Position numbers and translations under genes: made by a program. A stretch of DNA of 64,000 nucleotides from Codonopsis lanceolata (lineage: Eukaryota > Streptophyta > Magnoliopsida > Asterales > Campanulaceae): assembly GCA_013146195.2 (NCBI GenBank), contig CM028382.1:7882767-7946766 (forward strand), in the 5' to 3' direction. The notes beneath the pieces were generated by a model. That model searched no databases. It had not been told where the DNA came from and was given only the letters and a program-made list of their open reading frames with translations. Below, one piece after another: positions 1-10,666 of this stretch. Each line of letters starts with the position of its first letter. The first letter of the stretch is position 1.

Positions 1-1522
1 ATTTTTGAAAGATTGATTATGACTCAACGGAGTTGACCATTGGGTTAGTATTACATTAAGGAGTAATATGCCTAAGTCCTACAAATTTTTGGGTAGTATT
101 AATGGAGGTTAAGCCTCCAAGAATTTTAAAGTGTATGAAGAACACTTGATGATTAGAGCCTTGATTTTATCTCTAATGTGATTATGTGCTAGTTGTGAAG
201 TAAAAGCCTGACTAGATGATGGTAGAGTACATGCCTACTTATTTGAGCATATGAAATGTATTACGTGTGCTTGAAGTTTGAGTCTAGCTGGAGTCAGTTT
301 GTTGAGTCTTTGGGCGGGACGATGTATCATATTCACGAATTGTGAGATTCGTGATTTTGATGGATCGCCGCGCCGGGTTGCACACACCCTCTATCGATGG
401 CCACGGTAGGGAAGTAGTTGATCTCAGTTGTAGTATGGAAACATGACTTTGATAACTATCGGAACTCGAGCGGGGAAATGTCTCGGGGACGTCGATATCC
501 ACGAAAGGGATATCGAGGACACATAAAGGTTTTGCACGTGTTTTTGCAGGAGCGACACGGCAAAAAAAGGGTAACGGTATCATATCCCTTTTTATATGAA
601 TTGACTCACGAGTGCTTACAAGTGAATAATGTGCTACGTGAATATGATATGATATGGAATAATGGTTGAACGAATTAATGAAATGTTATACTTGTTGATA
701 ACATGATACTCGAAATTGTTAAGTTTGGATATCTTGACATGATTATTTATGAAATGTATATTATGCCAATAACATGAATTATTATTGTTGAGAATGATGT
801 CATGACAGGAAGTTATGTTAGTAACTTGCTAAGTCTTTATGACTTACTCCTCTTTGTTTTGATTGTTTTCCCTAGATCCGAGCCGAGCGAGGGGTTCGAA
901 GTGAGTATCGAGTTGCGTTGGAGAAGCTTTTGACGAGGTTACTACCTTGTAATTTTAGTATCTTTTCTTTTGACAAGGACGATGGGAACATAAAGTTATA
1001 TAAACTTTATGTGGGGTAGCAAGACTTTATGTGTTTGATTATTAGTACTTATGTTAATTAGTACTTAATCTTATGAGAGCTGACATGTGTTAGTTGTGCC
1101 TTATGTAATTATGATGCTCATGCTTTAGTTGTTTTAACCATGTATTGGTTTGTGTATTATGTTTGTTATCCGGCATGTTTTTAGTCGTTAAGCATGTTAG
1201 ACTAGATTTGTAGACTTAGTTTAATGTTGGGTTCCGCCCATATCGTCGCCGATGACTTGCTATATAATTGCTATAAATTGTTATACGTGCCTATTGTTGC
1301 GTCACATGATTTTATTTTTGGACCAAGAGATTCATTATCTCTAAGGTTGTGTTAGTTTGAGCTTGTTAGCTCGGGCGTCACTGTTTAATTATTATACGCT
1401 TCCGCATGTGTTACAGTTTTTGGCGTACCGCCGTTATGGCCTTACTCGTTATTTGTCATCTTGTGTGTTTTTGACGGCACGACCTCGTGGTCTCGTATTG
1501 GGATTCGGGTCGGGTCGTCACA
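1..1522 (+). mobile_element. 3' part of a long Ty3/gypsy-type LTR, cut by the window edge
   Basis: This stretch matches, with gaps, the right half of the solo LTR at 37308-41251. Shared landmarks are a 'gactcaacggagt' segment near the left edge, the 'ggcacgacct' motif and the terminal cgggtcgt(c/t)aca. It ends in CA at 1521-1522, where LINE coding sequence begins abruptly. The promoter half would lie upstream of the window. Short ORFs at 418-669 and 1357-1596 show no domain and I treat them as chance. Whether this is a solo LTR or the 3' LTR of a complete element cannot be seen here. Confidence 0.7.
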
Positions 1523-2128
1523 GGCGGTGGAGTGATTCGGGACTCCAATGGACACTTTATTGTCGGGTTTCTTCATTCTTATGGGTAAGGTACTAACACT
1601 AGGACTGAATTCATGTCGTTAAGGGATGGGCTTCTGTTATGTCACAAGATGCAATTAGTGGATGTTGTGGTTGAATCTGACTCTCTTGTCGTGGTTTCTG
1701 CTATTCAAGGTCGTCACAACTGTCCTTGGATGTATACTTATGAGTTTCGACAGTGTGTATCTTTGATGGGTAATTATGGAATGGAGCATATTTATCGGGA
1801 GAAGAATTCGTTGGCGGATCGTTTAGCCAATGCTGATCACAATTATGATTCTAATGAATTTAGACTGGTCTCTCAGTTACCGTCTGAGGTTCGAAAGGCT
1901 CTTCAGCATGATGCTTTAGGGTTTTTTTTTCAGTTTTCGTAAAGTGTGATGTTGCTTGTGTTCCTTGTTCTATCTTTTAGATAGCTTTGGTTGTATGTTT
2001 TTGTTTTCCAGGTCAGGCTCCTTTGTCCCCCCGTTTTAATGGGTAAGGCTGGTTGTCCCCCTCTCGTTTGTACCTTCTTATATTTTATATACTCCGCACG
2101 TGTCGCCCTGCTTCTCCAAAAAAAAAAA
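1523..2128 (+). pseudogene. 3' remnant of an L1-type LINE: RNase H domain, 3' UTR, poly(A)
   Basis: Translation from 1523 gives the start of a LINE C-terminal RNase H domain (a GGGVIRDSNG motif). After an in-frame stop near 1588 the domain continues as the ORF at 1613-1942, which keeps VVESDS and NSLADRLAN, two catalytic-Asp regions. The 3' UTR (about 1943-2117) matches the 3' UTR of the complete LINE at 17511-23250: both carry a 'ggctcctttgtcccccc' block and a 'taaggctggttgtccccct' block. It ends in an A11 tract at 2118-2128. Endonuclease and RT are missing, because the LTR at 1-1522 lies where they would join. The copy is therefore a split remnant of the same LINE family. Confidence 0.75.
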
Positions 2129-2412
2129 GTCTTAACTCTACATTTCATACTTTACATAATCTACAACTCCCAAAATCATCACTCAATTCGAAACTATAAC
2201 ATAACCCCAAACCATTCAGGATTGATTCTCAAGCCCTAAACATGATAGAACTCAACATTAACACAAACTCACTTCATACAACGCATATATCCTATATATA
2301 TCACATGAAAATCAACCTATTCATGGTATCTAGCAAATTCATTTATCCAAGATACATAAGTTAGACATAACAGCATCACAAGTATCCATTGACCACACAT
2401 AGCAAGTATTTT
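2129..2412. other. Unassigned AT-rich spacer
   Basis: I see no coding region, terminal repeat or RNA gene between the LINE poly(A) tract and the CACTA-like terminus. The short ORF at 1991-2239 overlaps the LINE 3' UTR and looks accidental. Confidence 0.4.
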
Positions 2413-2880
2413 CACTATAACAAATTATGACTTTCGAGGCTCTTAAAAGTGCCTCGATAGGTACCCTTTTAAGGATTTTTGAACCTGGGGGCACTTGGTC
2501 CAAGTGTCGCCTGTTTTGAAGCCCAGATAGGCTATTGAGGCTTTTCCAAGTGTTTTAATAGACTACAACATAATGAGGCTCATGTAAAAACCTTAATATA
2601 TTTTATGTAGTGTAACTTTAATGTTCCTCGTAAAGTAATTTGAAATATGTAAAATTAACTATTGTGACACTTTCAAGTGTCCCTTTAAAAAAATTCAAAC
2701 CGTTTTAACTACCATCAAATGCCTCAATAAAATCATTGAAGCAACACTTACAAGTGTCTCAATAGCTAGGATATAGAGGCAGTTCAACGGTTGGTAATTA
2801 GGACACTTCAAAACACCTCAATAGTTAGTCTTTAAAGGTTGTTATATCACATGCTATTAGGACACTTCTTTAAAAATCCA
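2413..2880 (+). mobile_element. CACTA (En/Spm) transposon terminus with subterminal repeats
   Basis: The sequence starts CACTATAACAAATTATG, the usual form of a plant CACTA terminus. It is followed by about seven degenerate subterminal repeats, in direct and inverted form, around AAGTGTC(T/C)CAATAG and its complement (for example near 2436, 2490, 2545, 2670, 2740 and 2810). Subterminal repeats of this sort bind TNPA-like transposase in the family. The interior should run to the right. No matching TTATAGTG end is seen, so the far end may lie beyond the nested retroelements or be lost. Confidence 0.6.
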
Positions 2881-3937
2881 TAATTAGTAATATTAAGTCA
2901 ATACAAATAGAGCCCCCCAAAGAACAAGATCTATAAATAAAATATGAAAAATAGTACAAGGTACAACAACAAAAGACATGTAATCATCAGAATATTAGCA
3001 TAATATTAATCCCCAACATTTCAATTACATTGTTCCAAAAAAAGTCTTTCAATAATTTAAACATATCAAAATAAAACTAACCATGTGTGGTCATTGTATC
3101 ACTCGCGCAAAAAATAATAGCCCACACTACCAAAACTAATAATCCACACTACCAAATCACCTAACAAATCCATGAAGTTCACCATGTTCAACATTTTGAG
3201 GATGCAACTAACTTGAATCAAAATCCAGTAGTATTACCTACAAATATATAGATTTAAATTAATACAAGTCAAAAAAGACATACATGCACACGAATTTGAA
3301 TATAATAAATGGACTTAAGTAATACCAACATACCAATGATAAAGGCCAAGCTATAAGTACTCCAATTACATTTCCAATTGTTGCAAAAAATATCATATGA
3401 CCATTTTTTCTGATTGGTGCACCCATTTTCCCTGTTACTCCACCTTTCAAAACAATCATTAAAAAAAGCTTTCTTTTATTTAATCTAGTTTTGTTTTTAT
3501 ACATATTGGGATCTTTGTTGTATTCCATTGGTAACGCTAACAATTTTTTAGGGGCTGAAAATATAAAAAACAGTTGATTTTTTATCCTTTGCTCTCTTGA
3601 GAGGATTGTCCGAAGGTACGTAATCATCACATCCCAATTCAGGGGTTGCAAAAAAATAAAAAATGGGTTTTTCTAATAAAAAAAATCATGTGTAGTACTT
3701 AGTTATCTTTTCCCTTCAAAAAAAAACTATTTCTTTTCGTTAAAAAAATATAATAATTAAAAAAAAAAGATTTCGTTCTCTCTAAGCAAAAAAAAAACTA
3801 TATTATGTCCAATTAAAAAAAAAGAGGTTGCTTCAAAAAAGAAGAAAATTCAGTTGATAAAGTTGAACTACAATGACCTGAACCTCGAAATGAAAAACGT
3901 AGGCAACCTTCGGGTCCGGTCAAATACTTTGATTTAC
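2881..3937. other. AT-rich sequence, possibly interior of the CACTA element
   Basis: No recognisable gene. A 130-residue minus-strand ORF at 3259-3651 has two hydrophobic stretches near its C-terminus but resembles no family I know. Several A-rich runs lie at 3650-3840. The last five bases (TTTAC, 3933-3937) are the left target-site duplication of the outer gypsy element. Confidence 0.35.
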
Positions 3938-5740
3938 TGTAGACACCCCAATTTCGTACCCCTTGTATGTGACATGACATAAAATATCAAGACCTGTTAA
4001 AACATTAACAAATGTCAAGTTACAGGGTCAAAAGTGCAAAAGGACAAAGCAGGATGCGGAAAAGAATGAAATGCAGGGTTCAAAGTGCAAAGAAATGAAA
4101 ATGTGAATAGTGCTGGCACCACCCATGCCAAATCTTGGCATGGCGCCAAGTTTGGCTTTGGTGGCGCCAAGAAATGCCTTTCCGGCTCCCAAGTTCTGCT
4201 AAAGTGGCCGCAAAGCTCAAACTTGTCTGCGATTGGTACAACTGATTGATGCGTGAAGAAGAAAAATTAATTCCCTCAGTGTCCCTTATCCAGCCTATAA
4301 ATAGAGGCCTTGGGGTCCGTCTTCAACACACCCATTCATCGATAAAAATTCTTCGCGTTCTCGTTACGCTTGAGAAATAGAGAGCGAAGTGAGATAGTGA
4401 GCAATCACCTCAAAAAGCCTCGAAACCCTGCCAAACCTCCTCCAAATACAAAACAAACCGATAGAAGTGAGCCTTAGCCCCCCCAGCTAAGTATCCATCC
4501 TATTTCCCCGGTCCAAAAATCGTGGAAAGAGCAGTTGCTCTGCCCGATTTAAAAGGTCAAATCAGCCAGAAATAAGCTGTTATTCTGCCCGATTTCAGCC
4601 TACCTCAAGCAAACACAACAACCAAAATAAACAGTTACTCTGCCCAAATCCCAAGGCCAAAAGTAACTTTCAGAAGCAGTCACTCTGCCCAAATCCACAC
4701 AACACACAACACACAAACAACAACAAAAAAGACTCCCTCTCCCTGAAGGACATAGCGAGCACACCCTAGGCTATCAGTAAGCTTTATTTTTAAGTTTTTA
4801 TTTGTAAAAGTATTATTTCCAATCCGGCCCAATGTAGATATATAAGCAGTTGTGTTGCCCGGATTTAGTTAGGAAAGAGTACTAAAAAGAGCCATTATTA
4901 TTGCCAAATATTTTCAAGTATATTTGTAATTATTTGTAAAGGGACAGTTGCAAGTCTGTAAATAATGCAGACAAATGGATGTATTTGTAGGCAGTTAATA
5001 CTTTATTTATCTGTTAAATTATTATAACAACAAGCATACTTTAGCCAAAAACTGTTTTGAGACCGAAAGGGCGAGTTGGGTGCCTAGCACCTTCCCAACT
5101 CGTAACTTAACCTCCGGACCCGCTTTTATTATCTCTGGTTTTCTTTTTTTGGTTTTGCTTTATTTATTCCTCAAAATAAAGATGGCGACTCTAAATCATT
5201 TTGGATCCAGTGGGGCCTCGCAACATCTTTCCTTACACTTTTTCGTTCTCCCCTAAAAAAGGGAGAATGAGAATGGAAAGGTGATGTATTCCTATGTCCT
5301 GGTATTCCCTAAAAAAGGGATAACTTGACGTAGAAAACCCAAAGCACCCATAGTGATCCGAGATAGGCCATAAGACTATTTTCATAAAATCCATGGTGGG
5401 GGCGCTGTAACATTCCTTCCTTACACTTTCACGTTTTCCCCTAAAAAAGGGAAAATGGGAATAGAAGGGTGATGCATTCCTATATCCTGGTATCCTCTAA
5501 AAAAGGGATAACTTGACATAGAAAACTCAAAGCTCCCATATTGGATCAAAATCCACTAAAGGCAACCGAGGCGCATTCCAACGCGCTATTCCGACAGCAC
5601 TCCTCTCGCACTTTTGATTTCGTCCTCCACTAGACAATGGAGGGTGGAATGAGAGCAGTGGATGCCACTGCATCTGCACGTACGCGCACCCCTATCCAAG
5701 GGCGGGCGGAGCGCGGGCGCACGCCTCCCTGGAACCCACA
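3938..5740 (+). repeat. 5' LTR of the outer Tat element
   Basis: 1803 bp, TG...CA. It is closely similar along its length to 34829-36569. Both share the palindromic 'tggcgccaag' motifs near 4141 and 35033, which differ from the variant found in the inner element. Contains a TATA box at 4296-4303 and a 'tagcaccttcccaact' block near 5085. Confidence 0.92.
4296..4303 (+). promoter_or_regulatory. TATA box of the outer 5' LTR
   Basis: TATAAATA in the context cagcc-tataaata-gaggc. The same box recurs at the same place in the other Tat LTRs (11126, 26440, 63822; TATAAATG at 35172). It probably marks U3, with transcript start about 30 bases downstream. Confidence 0.75.
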
Positions 5741-5741
5741 G

Positions 5742-5759
5742 TGGCGACTCAGTTGGGGA
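5742..5759 (+). promoter_or_regulatory. Primer binding site of the outer element
   Basis: TGGCGACTCAGTTGGGGA lies two bases after the LTR end. It starts with the TGG expected for pairing with a tRNA CCA end. The inner element has TGGCGACTC at the same place (12685). I suspect tRNA-Arg, as reported for Ogre/Tat relatives, but cannot confirm it here. Confidence 0.7.
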
Positions 5760-6002
5760 GATCGTTTTTTATTTTAAATAAAAATGGAGGGCTAGACTTA
5801 GTAACCAAAACTTTTTTTCTTTTGTTTCTGGCTAAAGTATGCTTGTTATATTAATTTAAGCATTTGAATATTGCGTTCCTTTAAGATCCGTGTTTATATT
5901 TGTGGAAATGATCCTCCATCTTGCATCAGTTTCATTCCAATCACTGTTACAGATATACTCTAAAATATTTGTATTTTTCTAAAAAAAAATTGCAAAAAAA
6001 AT

Positions 6003-6005
<3 letters not shown>

Positions 6006-6042
<37 letters not shown>
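6006..6042. repeat. (TA)n microsatellite in the gag leader
   Basis: About 18 TA units. The inner element has the same tract at the matching position (12951-13032) with more than twice the length, so the site is prone to slippage. Confidence 0.9.
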
Positions 6043-6045
<3 letters not shown>

Positions 6046-6388
6046 ATATTTATGTGCAATAATTTCCGGGAAGCACAACAAAAGGGTCGGGGCTTTATTT
6101 TAAAATCTCTTCATTTTCGGCCTTATATTATTTTACTCTGCTTTATTTTCATTCCGCAAAATATACATATATGCATTCATTCTGTCTTTTTATTTTGGGG
6201 ATATGGACAAATGTGTAATTAATAGGGATAGATTGATTCCCCGCTTTTCTTTCTATTTCTTGATGGCATGCTTGCTTGCTCGCGGTCAAGCTAAAAAAAC
6301 TGAGAAAATCCATAAATAACAGCAAGACAGGCCATATCTGTTTTATTTTCTATTTCTATATCTAAAAAAAACTTTTTTTGCTTTTTAG

Positions 6389-6928
6389 TAGTGTTCTAAA
6401 ACTCCCAGTCTAGCTCCGCCTAGACGCTAGGCCCCTATCTACCGCCGCGACTTTCTTAGTAGCCGCCTAATCGATCAAGTCGGCGCCTACGTTGCCGGTC
6501 TGCCAGATAGATAGAAGAAAGAAGAAGAAAAAAGATGAAGAAGAAGGGGGCTGTCTCGAGACTCATAATTTAGAATGAGAAGGGATTAGAGAGGACATGT
6601 TAGACTGTGAGTTATTGGGGCAGTAGGTAGGTGGAGTAATATTTCTTTTTTGTTTTTAGTTCTAAACTTGGCTGGTTTATTGTCCTGGAGTTGTTGAGAA
6701 TTGGGATTAAAGGTAGGTTAGTATATTTTTGTTCATTTTACAAATATAGACAAGTGTTTCATAAAATGAAAAACATAAAAAAAATTAAATTTGTAGTCAA
6801 TGTGTTTGATTTTTGATGTAAATTATCAAAAAAAATGGTAATTATGACTTAATTCTAGGCCCCGATTACGCCCTGACTAGCCCCCTAGGCGCTAGGCGCT
6901 AGTGTGCCGCCTAACGATTTTTAAAACC
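6389..6928. mobile_element. MULE-like MITE inserted in the gag leader
   Basis: A 540-bp insertion flanked by an 11-bp direct repeat TTGCTTTTTAG (6378-6388 and 6929-6939). The inner gypsy copy has a single uninterrupted version near 13372-13384, giving the empty site. The ends are imperfect inverted repeats around GTTyTAAAA followed by GC-rich CTAGGCG-type motifs (near 6417 and 6885). No coding capacity. The long TSD and the ends point to a Mutator-like non-autonomous element. Confidence 0.75.
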
Positions 6929-7086
6929 TTGCTTTTTAGATACTGCACACACGCACACATGCATATAAATATATTCCGAACTGCTACCCTACACCATGGC
7001 CAGCCTACCCCTGCATAAGCCAACGTTAGACTGCATATAGATTCTCAGGACACTTTAAAGACCGACCGATTTTTGCATTTTAAATT

Positions 7087-7428
7087 GTGGGTCAGCCCCA
7101 GTCAAAAAAAATGTGCGCAAGTCAAAAAAAAATGTGCGGAAGTCAAAAAGAAATATGCGCAAGTCAAGAAAAAAAATACACTGGGGCAGATTTATTATTT
7201 TCTAATGCTCAACGTAGACCATTTCAAATGGTGGATCCCGAAAAAAGTATAAGACCTTCGCCTGGGGCCAGACCGATCTCGGGGAGTCGAAAGGCAGGTG
7301 GAATACGTCGGTCCTATACTCTGGAGAAAGAATCCACTGTTCCAGGAAAAGTCGTGAGACTGTCAAAATTAAGCAGGGGCTTATCTGGCAAATTTGTATG
7401 GATAATAATAAATAATAAAATATACTAA
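7087..7428 (+). other. Leader ORF of the outer element, function unknown
   Basis: An open frame of 113 residues between the primer site and gag. Its start is a repeated K/C/S-rich segment made by a run of 'caaaaaaaatgtgcg' copies. The middle part (FQMVDPEKSI...) is also found in the inner element (13648-13848), with matching residues through KESTVPGKV. The conservation suggests either an upstream gag segment or merely shared ancestry of non-coding leader. I recognise no domain. Confidence 0.3.
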
Positions 7429-7640
7429 TAAAGGCACGCTGTACTCCAAGCCCAGAAAGCCTTCAGCCAACCTTCTGATACATCCAAACCCATTTTGCTC
7501 AGAAACCTGGCCCGAATTTGGAAAGGCAGAGACAGTATTGATCGGTTGGTACGAGAAACAAGCACAGAATTCAGACAGGGGGTATCAGAAACAGATCAAA
7601 TGAGGGCAGAAACAGTTCAGAGAATACAGATCCAGACAGT

Positions 7641-9746
7641 ATGGCAGCAGATGAGCAGTCCGATATGGGTACAGATTCAGGGGCTCCAGGATACGCTCCG
7701 ACTCCGGCAATGCAACAAGGGCTAGACCAGAATCTGGATGCACGACATGATTTCTTGTTAAGGCAAATAACAGGTCTTATACAAGGTCCAAAATCCAGTG
7801 GTGAGGTAAACTTTTCCCCTGCAGTCCCCCAGGACGCATCAACCTCACATATGCCTCCAAACCCAAACACTCAGCCAAACACTAACCCACCAAACACTGC
7901 CGTCACTCCAAATCCTAACCCTCCACCAACTCCCTACTACCCAAATGTCAACCCTTACCCATCTTACCCTCCATATCCTATCCCAAACACCAATATTCCC
8001 AGAGTCCAAGTGACCTCCTTTTTCCCATAATCAACCCACTCCAAAACAACCCACATATGGATCCCCAAAGCTATAACCCTTCAGGCCAAGTTACTACCTA
8101 TTTACCTTTCAATGACCCTGGCTGCCAAACCGAAACCGCAAACAACCCACCAGCCCAAAATCCATATCCCGCCAATAATCCACCAATCCAAAATCCATAT
8201 CCTGCCAATAACCCACCAGCTCAAAATCCATATCCTGCAAATAACCCACTAGCCCAAAATCCATATCCTGCCAATAATCCACCAACCCAAAATCCCTATC
8301 CAACCCAGAATCCTTATACTGCCCAAAATCCATATCCTGCCCAGAATCCATATCCTGCCAATAATCCACCGACCCAAAATCCATATCCTGCCAATAATCC
8401 ACCAACCCAAAATCCACCAGCTTACATTGCTCAAAACCCATATCCGGCTTAGAATCCATACCCAGCTCAAAATCCAACCCAGAATCCATATCCCACCCAA
8501 AATCCTTACCAAGCACCACAGCCAGAAATTAACCCATCCTTCCCTAATCCTGCCAGCATATACCTAAAACCAACTCCCCCAGCCACCAAAATGGAGGCCA
8601 ACATGGAAAACATGAAAAGCATGATGCTCAAACATCTCAACAAAGGGGAATTTTCTACGCGGGCTTTGACATTACAACCTTCAGCAATACTGGCTTCAAA
8701 ATTCAAAATACCCGACATAGAAAAGTTTGATGGGACTGGATGCCCAATATCCCATCTAAAATCCTACTCCACTGGTATGCAGTCAAGGGGATCTAGCTTT
8801 GAAGCTATGGCTTCCAAATTTCACCTCACCTTGGTAGGGGCTGCCAAGCAATGACTAATGTTGTCAGACAGTAGCACCATGAATACATGGGACCGGATAG
8901 CTGAAGAATTCCTTGAAAGGTACAAAGACAACACTAGCCCAAAAAATAAAAGAGACCTCGAGTCATGCACCCAAAGGAAAAAAGAAACGTGTGCTGAGTT
9001 TGCAGTCAGGTGGAAAAGAAAGTTGGCCCAGACCTTTGACAGACCTGATCCAGCTGAGTCATGCAGAATGTTCATCAAAAACCTCCAACCCATATACCTG
9101 GAACACATGCGGTATCTCCCCTATACCAATTTCAAAGAAGTGGTGGAGATAGGGGTTCGTATTGATGAAGATATACGGACCGGGCAATTAAAAGTCAATA
9201 CACCTTCCAGCTCTTTCCGATACTCTAAAGGAAAGAAAACCGCAGCAGCACCAGCCATCAATATGGTAGGAGATGCATCAGCCACTTTTCCTACCCAAAG
9301 CTATACCACTGCTCCATGGTCCTATGGACCCGACAAGTCTGTGAACTCAGTCGGAGGGAATAATGGCCCAAACAGGAATTTCAGGGGGACTAATGGCTCA
9401 GGGAGTGTTGAAGCCTTTGGAAAACTATAGGCCACCAAACCTCATGCCTGACAATTGGAACCATACTCAGTATTGTGAATACCATCGCTACAGTGGTCAC
9501 CTCACCGACAGATGCTACACGCTCAAGAATGCTATCCAGGATTTGATAGATGATAAGGTGATTGAAAATCCTCCTCCCGGACCAAATACAGTCAATAACC
9601 CTCTACCTCAAATCAACATGATTGAGGTTGACAAAAAAATCAGTGTGCCCAAGTTCGAAAAAATTAACTACCCATTACCATATATCCTCATTCCCTTCTC
9701 TCCATCTACATCCATAAAAGAGCCTAGCTGCAATATGCTATCTTAG
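7641..9746 (+). pseudogene. gag: Broken gag gene of the outer Tat element
   Basis: The product would be the capsid/nucleocapsid polyprotein that packages element RNA in the cytoplasm. I start it at 7641 (MAADEQSD), because the inner copy has the same start (MATDEQSD, 14058). The N-terminal part is Pro/Asn-rich and includes an NPYPANNPPAQ repeat. The gag core lies at about 8650-9190 (FDGTG, MNTWDRIAEEFLERY, CAEFAVRWKRK, FIKNLQP). A variant zinc knuckle follows near 9474-9516 (YCEYH...GHLTDRC). Lesions are a frameshift near 8030-8056, TAG at 8450, TGA at 8852 where the family has Trp, a deletion/frameshift near 9380, and TAG at 9744. Expected length is about 700 residues. Confidence 0.8.
8140..8515 (+). 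repeat. 33-bp tandem repeat inside gag
   Basis: About ten imperfect copies of a unit encoding NPYPANNPPAQ (11 residues), with some shortened to NPYPAQ or NPTQ. Most copies are in frame, so array length changes would not by themselves break gag. The inner element keeps a shorter, more degenerate version at about 14550-14700. Confidence 0.85.
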
Positions 9747-10666
9747 GACACTATCCTTGGTAGCCAAAATACTTGCAACATCAGAAAAGCCACTTGGGTC
9801 GGTGGGGATGTTAGCCACCTTACTAGATCTGGCCGAGCCTATCAACCAAACCTGGAAAAAGGTGACCACTTAGGAAAAGACCAAGAGATAAATACTGGGG
9901 CTAAGGAGGTGGAGGATACTCTTTTAGCTCAGATGAAGAAAACTCAGGTCAACATTTCCATCTGGGGCTTACTTTGTGCTTCAAAAACCCACCGAGACAT
10001 GCTGGCTAAATCCTTAAGTCAGGCAATTGTTCCCATTGGAACCTCCCCAAATGAGCTTACTCAGATGATTGGAAACATTCATTTTGGAAATGTCATAATG
10101 TTTACTGATCTAGATCTGCCCAAGGAAGGAGCTGACCACATTGATGCTCTTCATATCACTGTGGGAATAATGGAAAAACGGGTTCCCCGAGTTCTGATAG
10201 ACAATGGGTCCTCTCTGAATGTATGTCCCGCCAGTACCTTAGCCAAATTGGGAACAAAAATACCGGAACTCACTCCTTCCTCACAAACAGTAAAGGCATA
10301 TGACAACACCAGTCGATGCGTCTTAGGGGTAGTCACTCGATCGACTATTGGGCCACTTAACCATCTTGGTCGAATTCAAGTCTTGGACATACCGGCCACT
10401 TTTACCCCTTTTAGCTTGTTATTGGGGACGACCTTGGATCCATGGGGTAAAGGGGGTAGCCTCTTCATTGCACCAACGTGTCAAATTCATCCACGAGGAC
10501 CACATAGTAATCATTTTGGCTGACAAGATCGTAGAAAACAAGGAAAGCGAGGATATCCCAATCCTCGAGATAGAGCATGAAGACATGGGTAACTTCCCTA
10601 GTGGTTTTGAGGTTATCCCCCAAGCTGTGGTCAATGCCCTCGAATATGACCGAGAAACTGACATCA
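9747..10666 (+). pseudogene. Protease region of outer pol, interrupted by the inner element
   Basis: Read in the frame of 9909-10523, which is the same frame as the end of gag apart from the TAG at 9744. It contains RVLIDNGSSLNVCP near 10180-10225, the aspartic-protease active-site pattern with DNGS in place of DTG/DSG. A frameshift near 10425 moves the reading to the frame of 10348-10671 (WIHGVKGVASSL...VNALEYDRETDI). That frame is cut at 10666 by the inner element and resumes at 28031. The enzyme would process the Gag-Pol polyprotein. Confidence 0.75.

Noticed and set aside
3259..3651. 130-residue minus-strand ORF as a membrane protein gene
   Set aside because: It has hydrophobic stretches but no recognised family, no promoter and lies in repeat-rich DNA; kept only as a note in the spacer entry.
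8109..8519. Minus-strand ORFs rich in DMDFGLVDYWQ across the gag repeat
   Set aside because: They are the antisense reading of the 33-bp gag repeat, open only because the period is a multiple of three.
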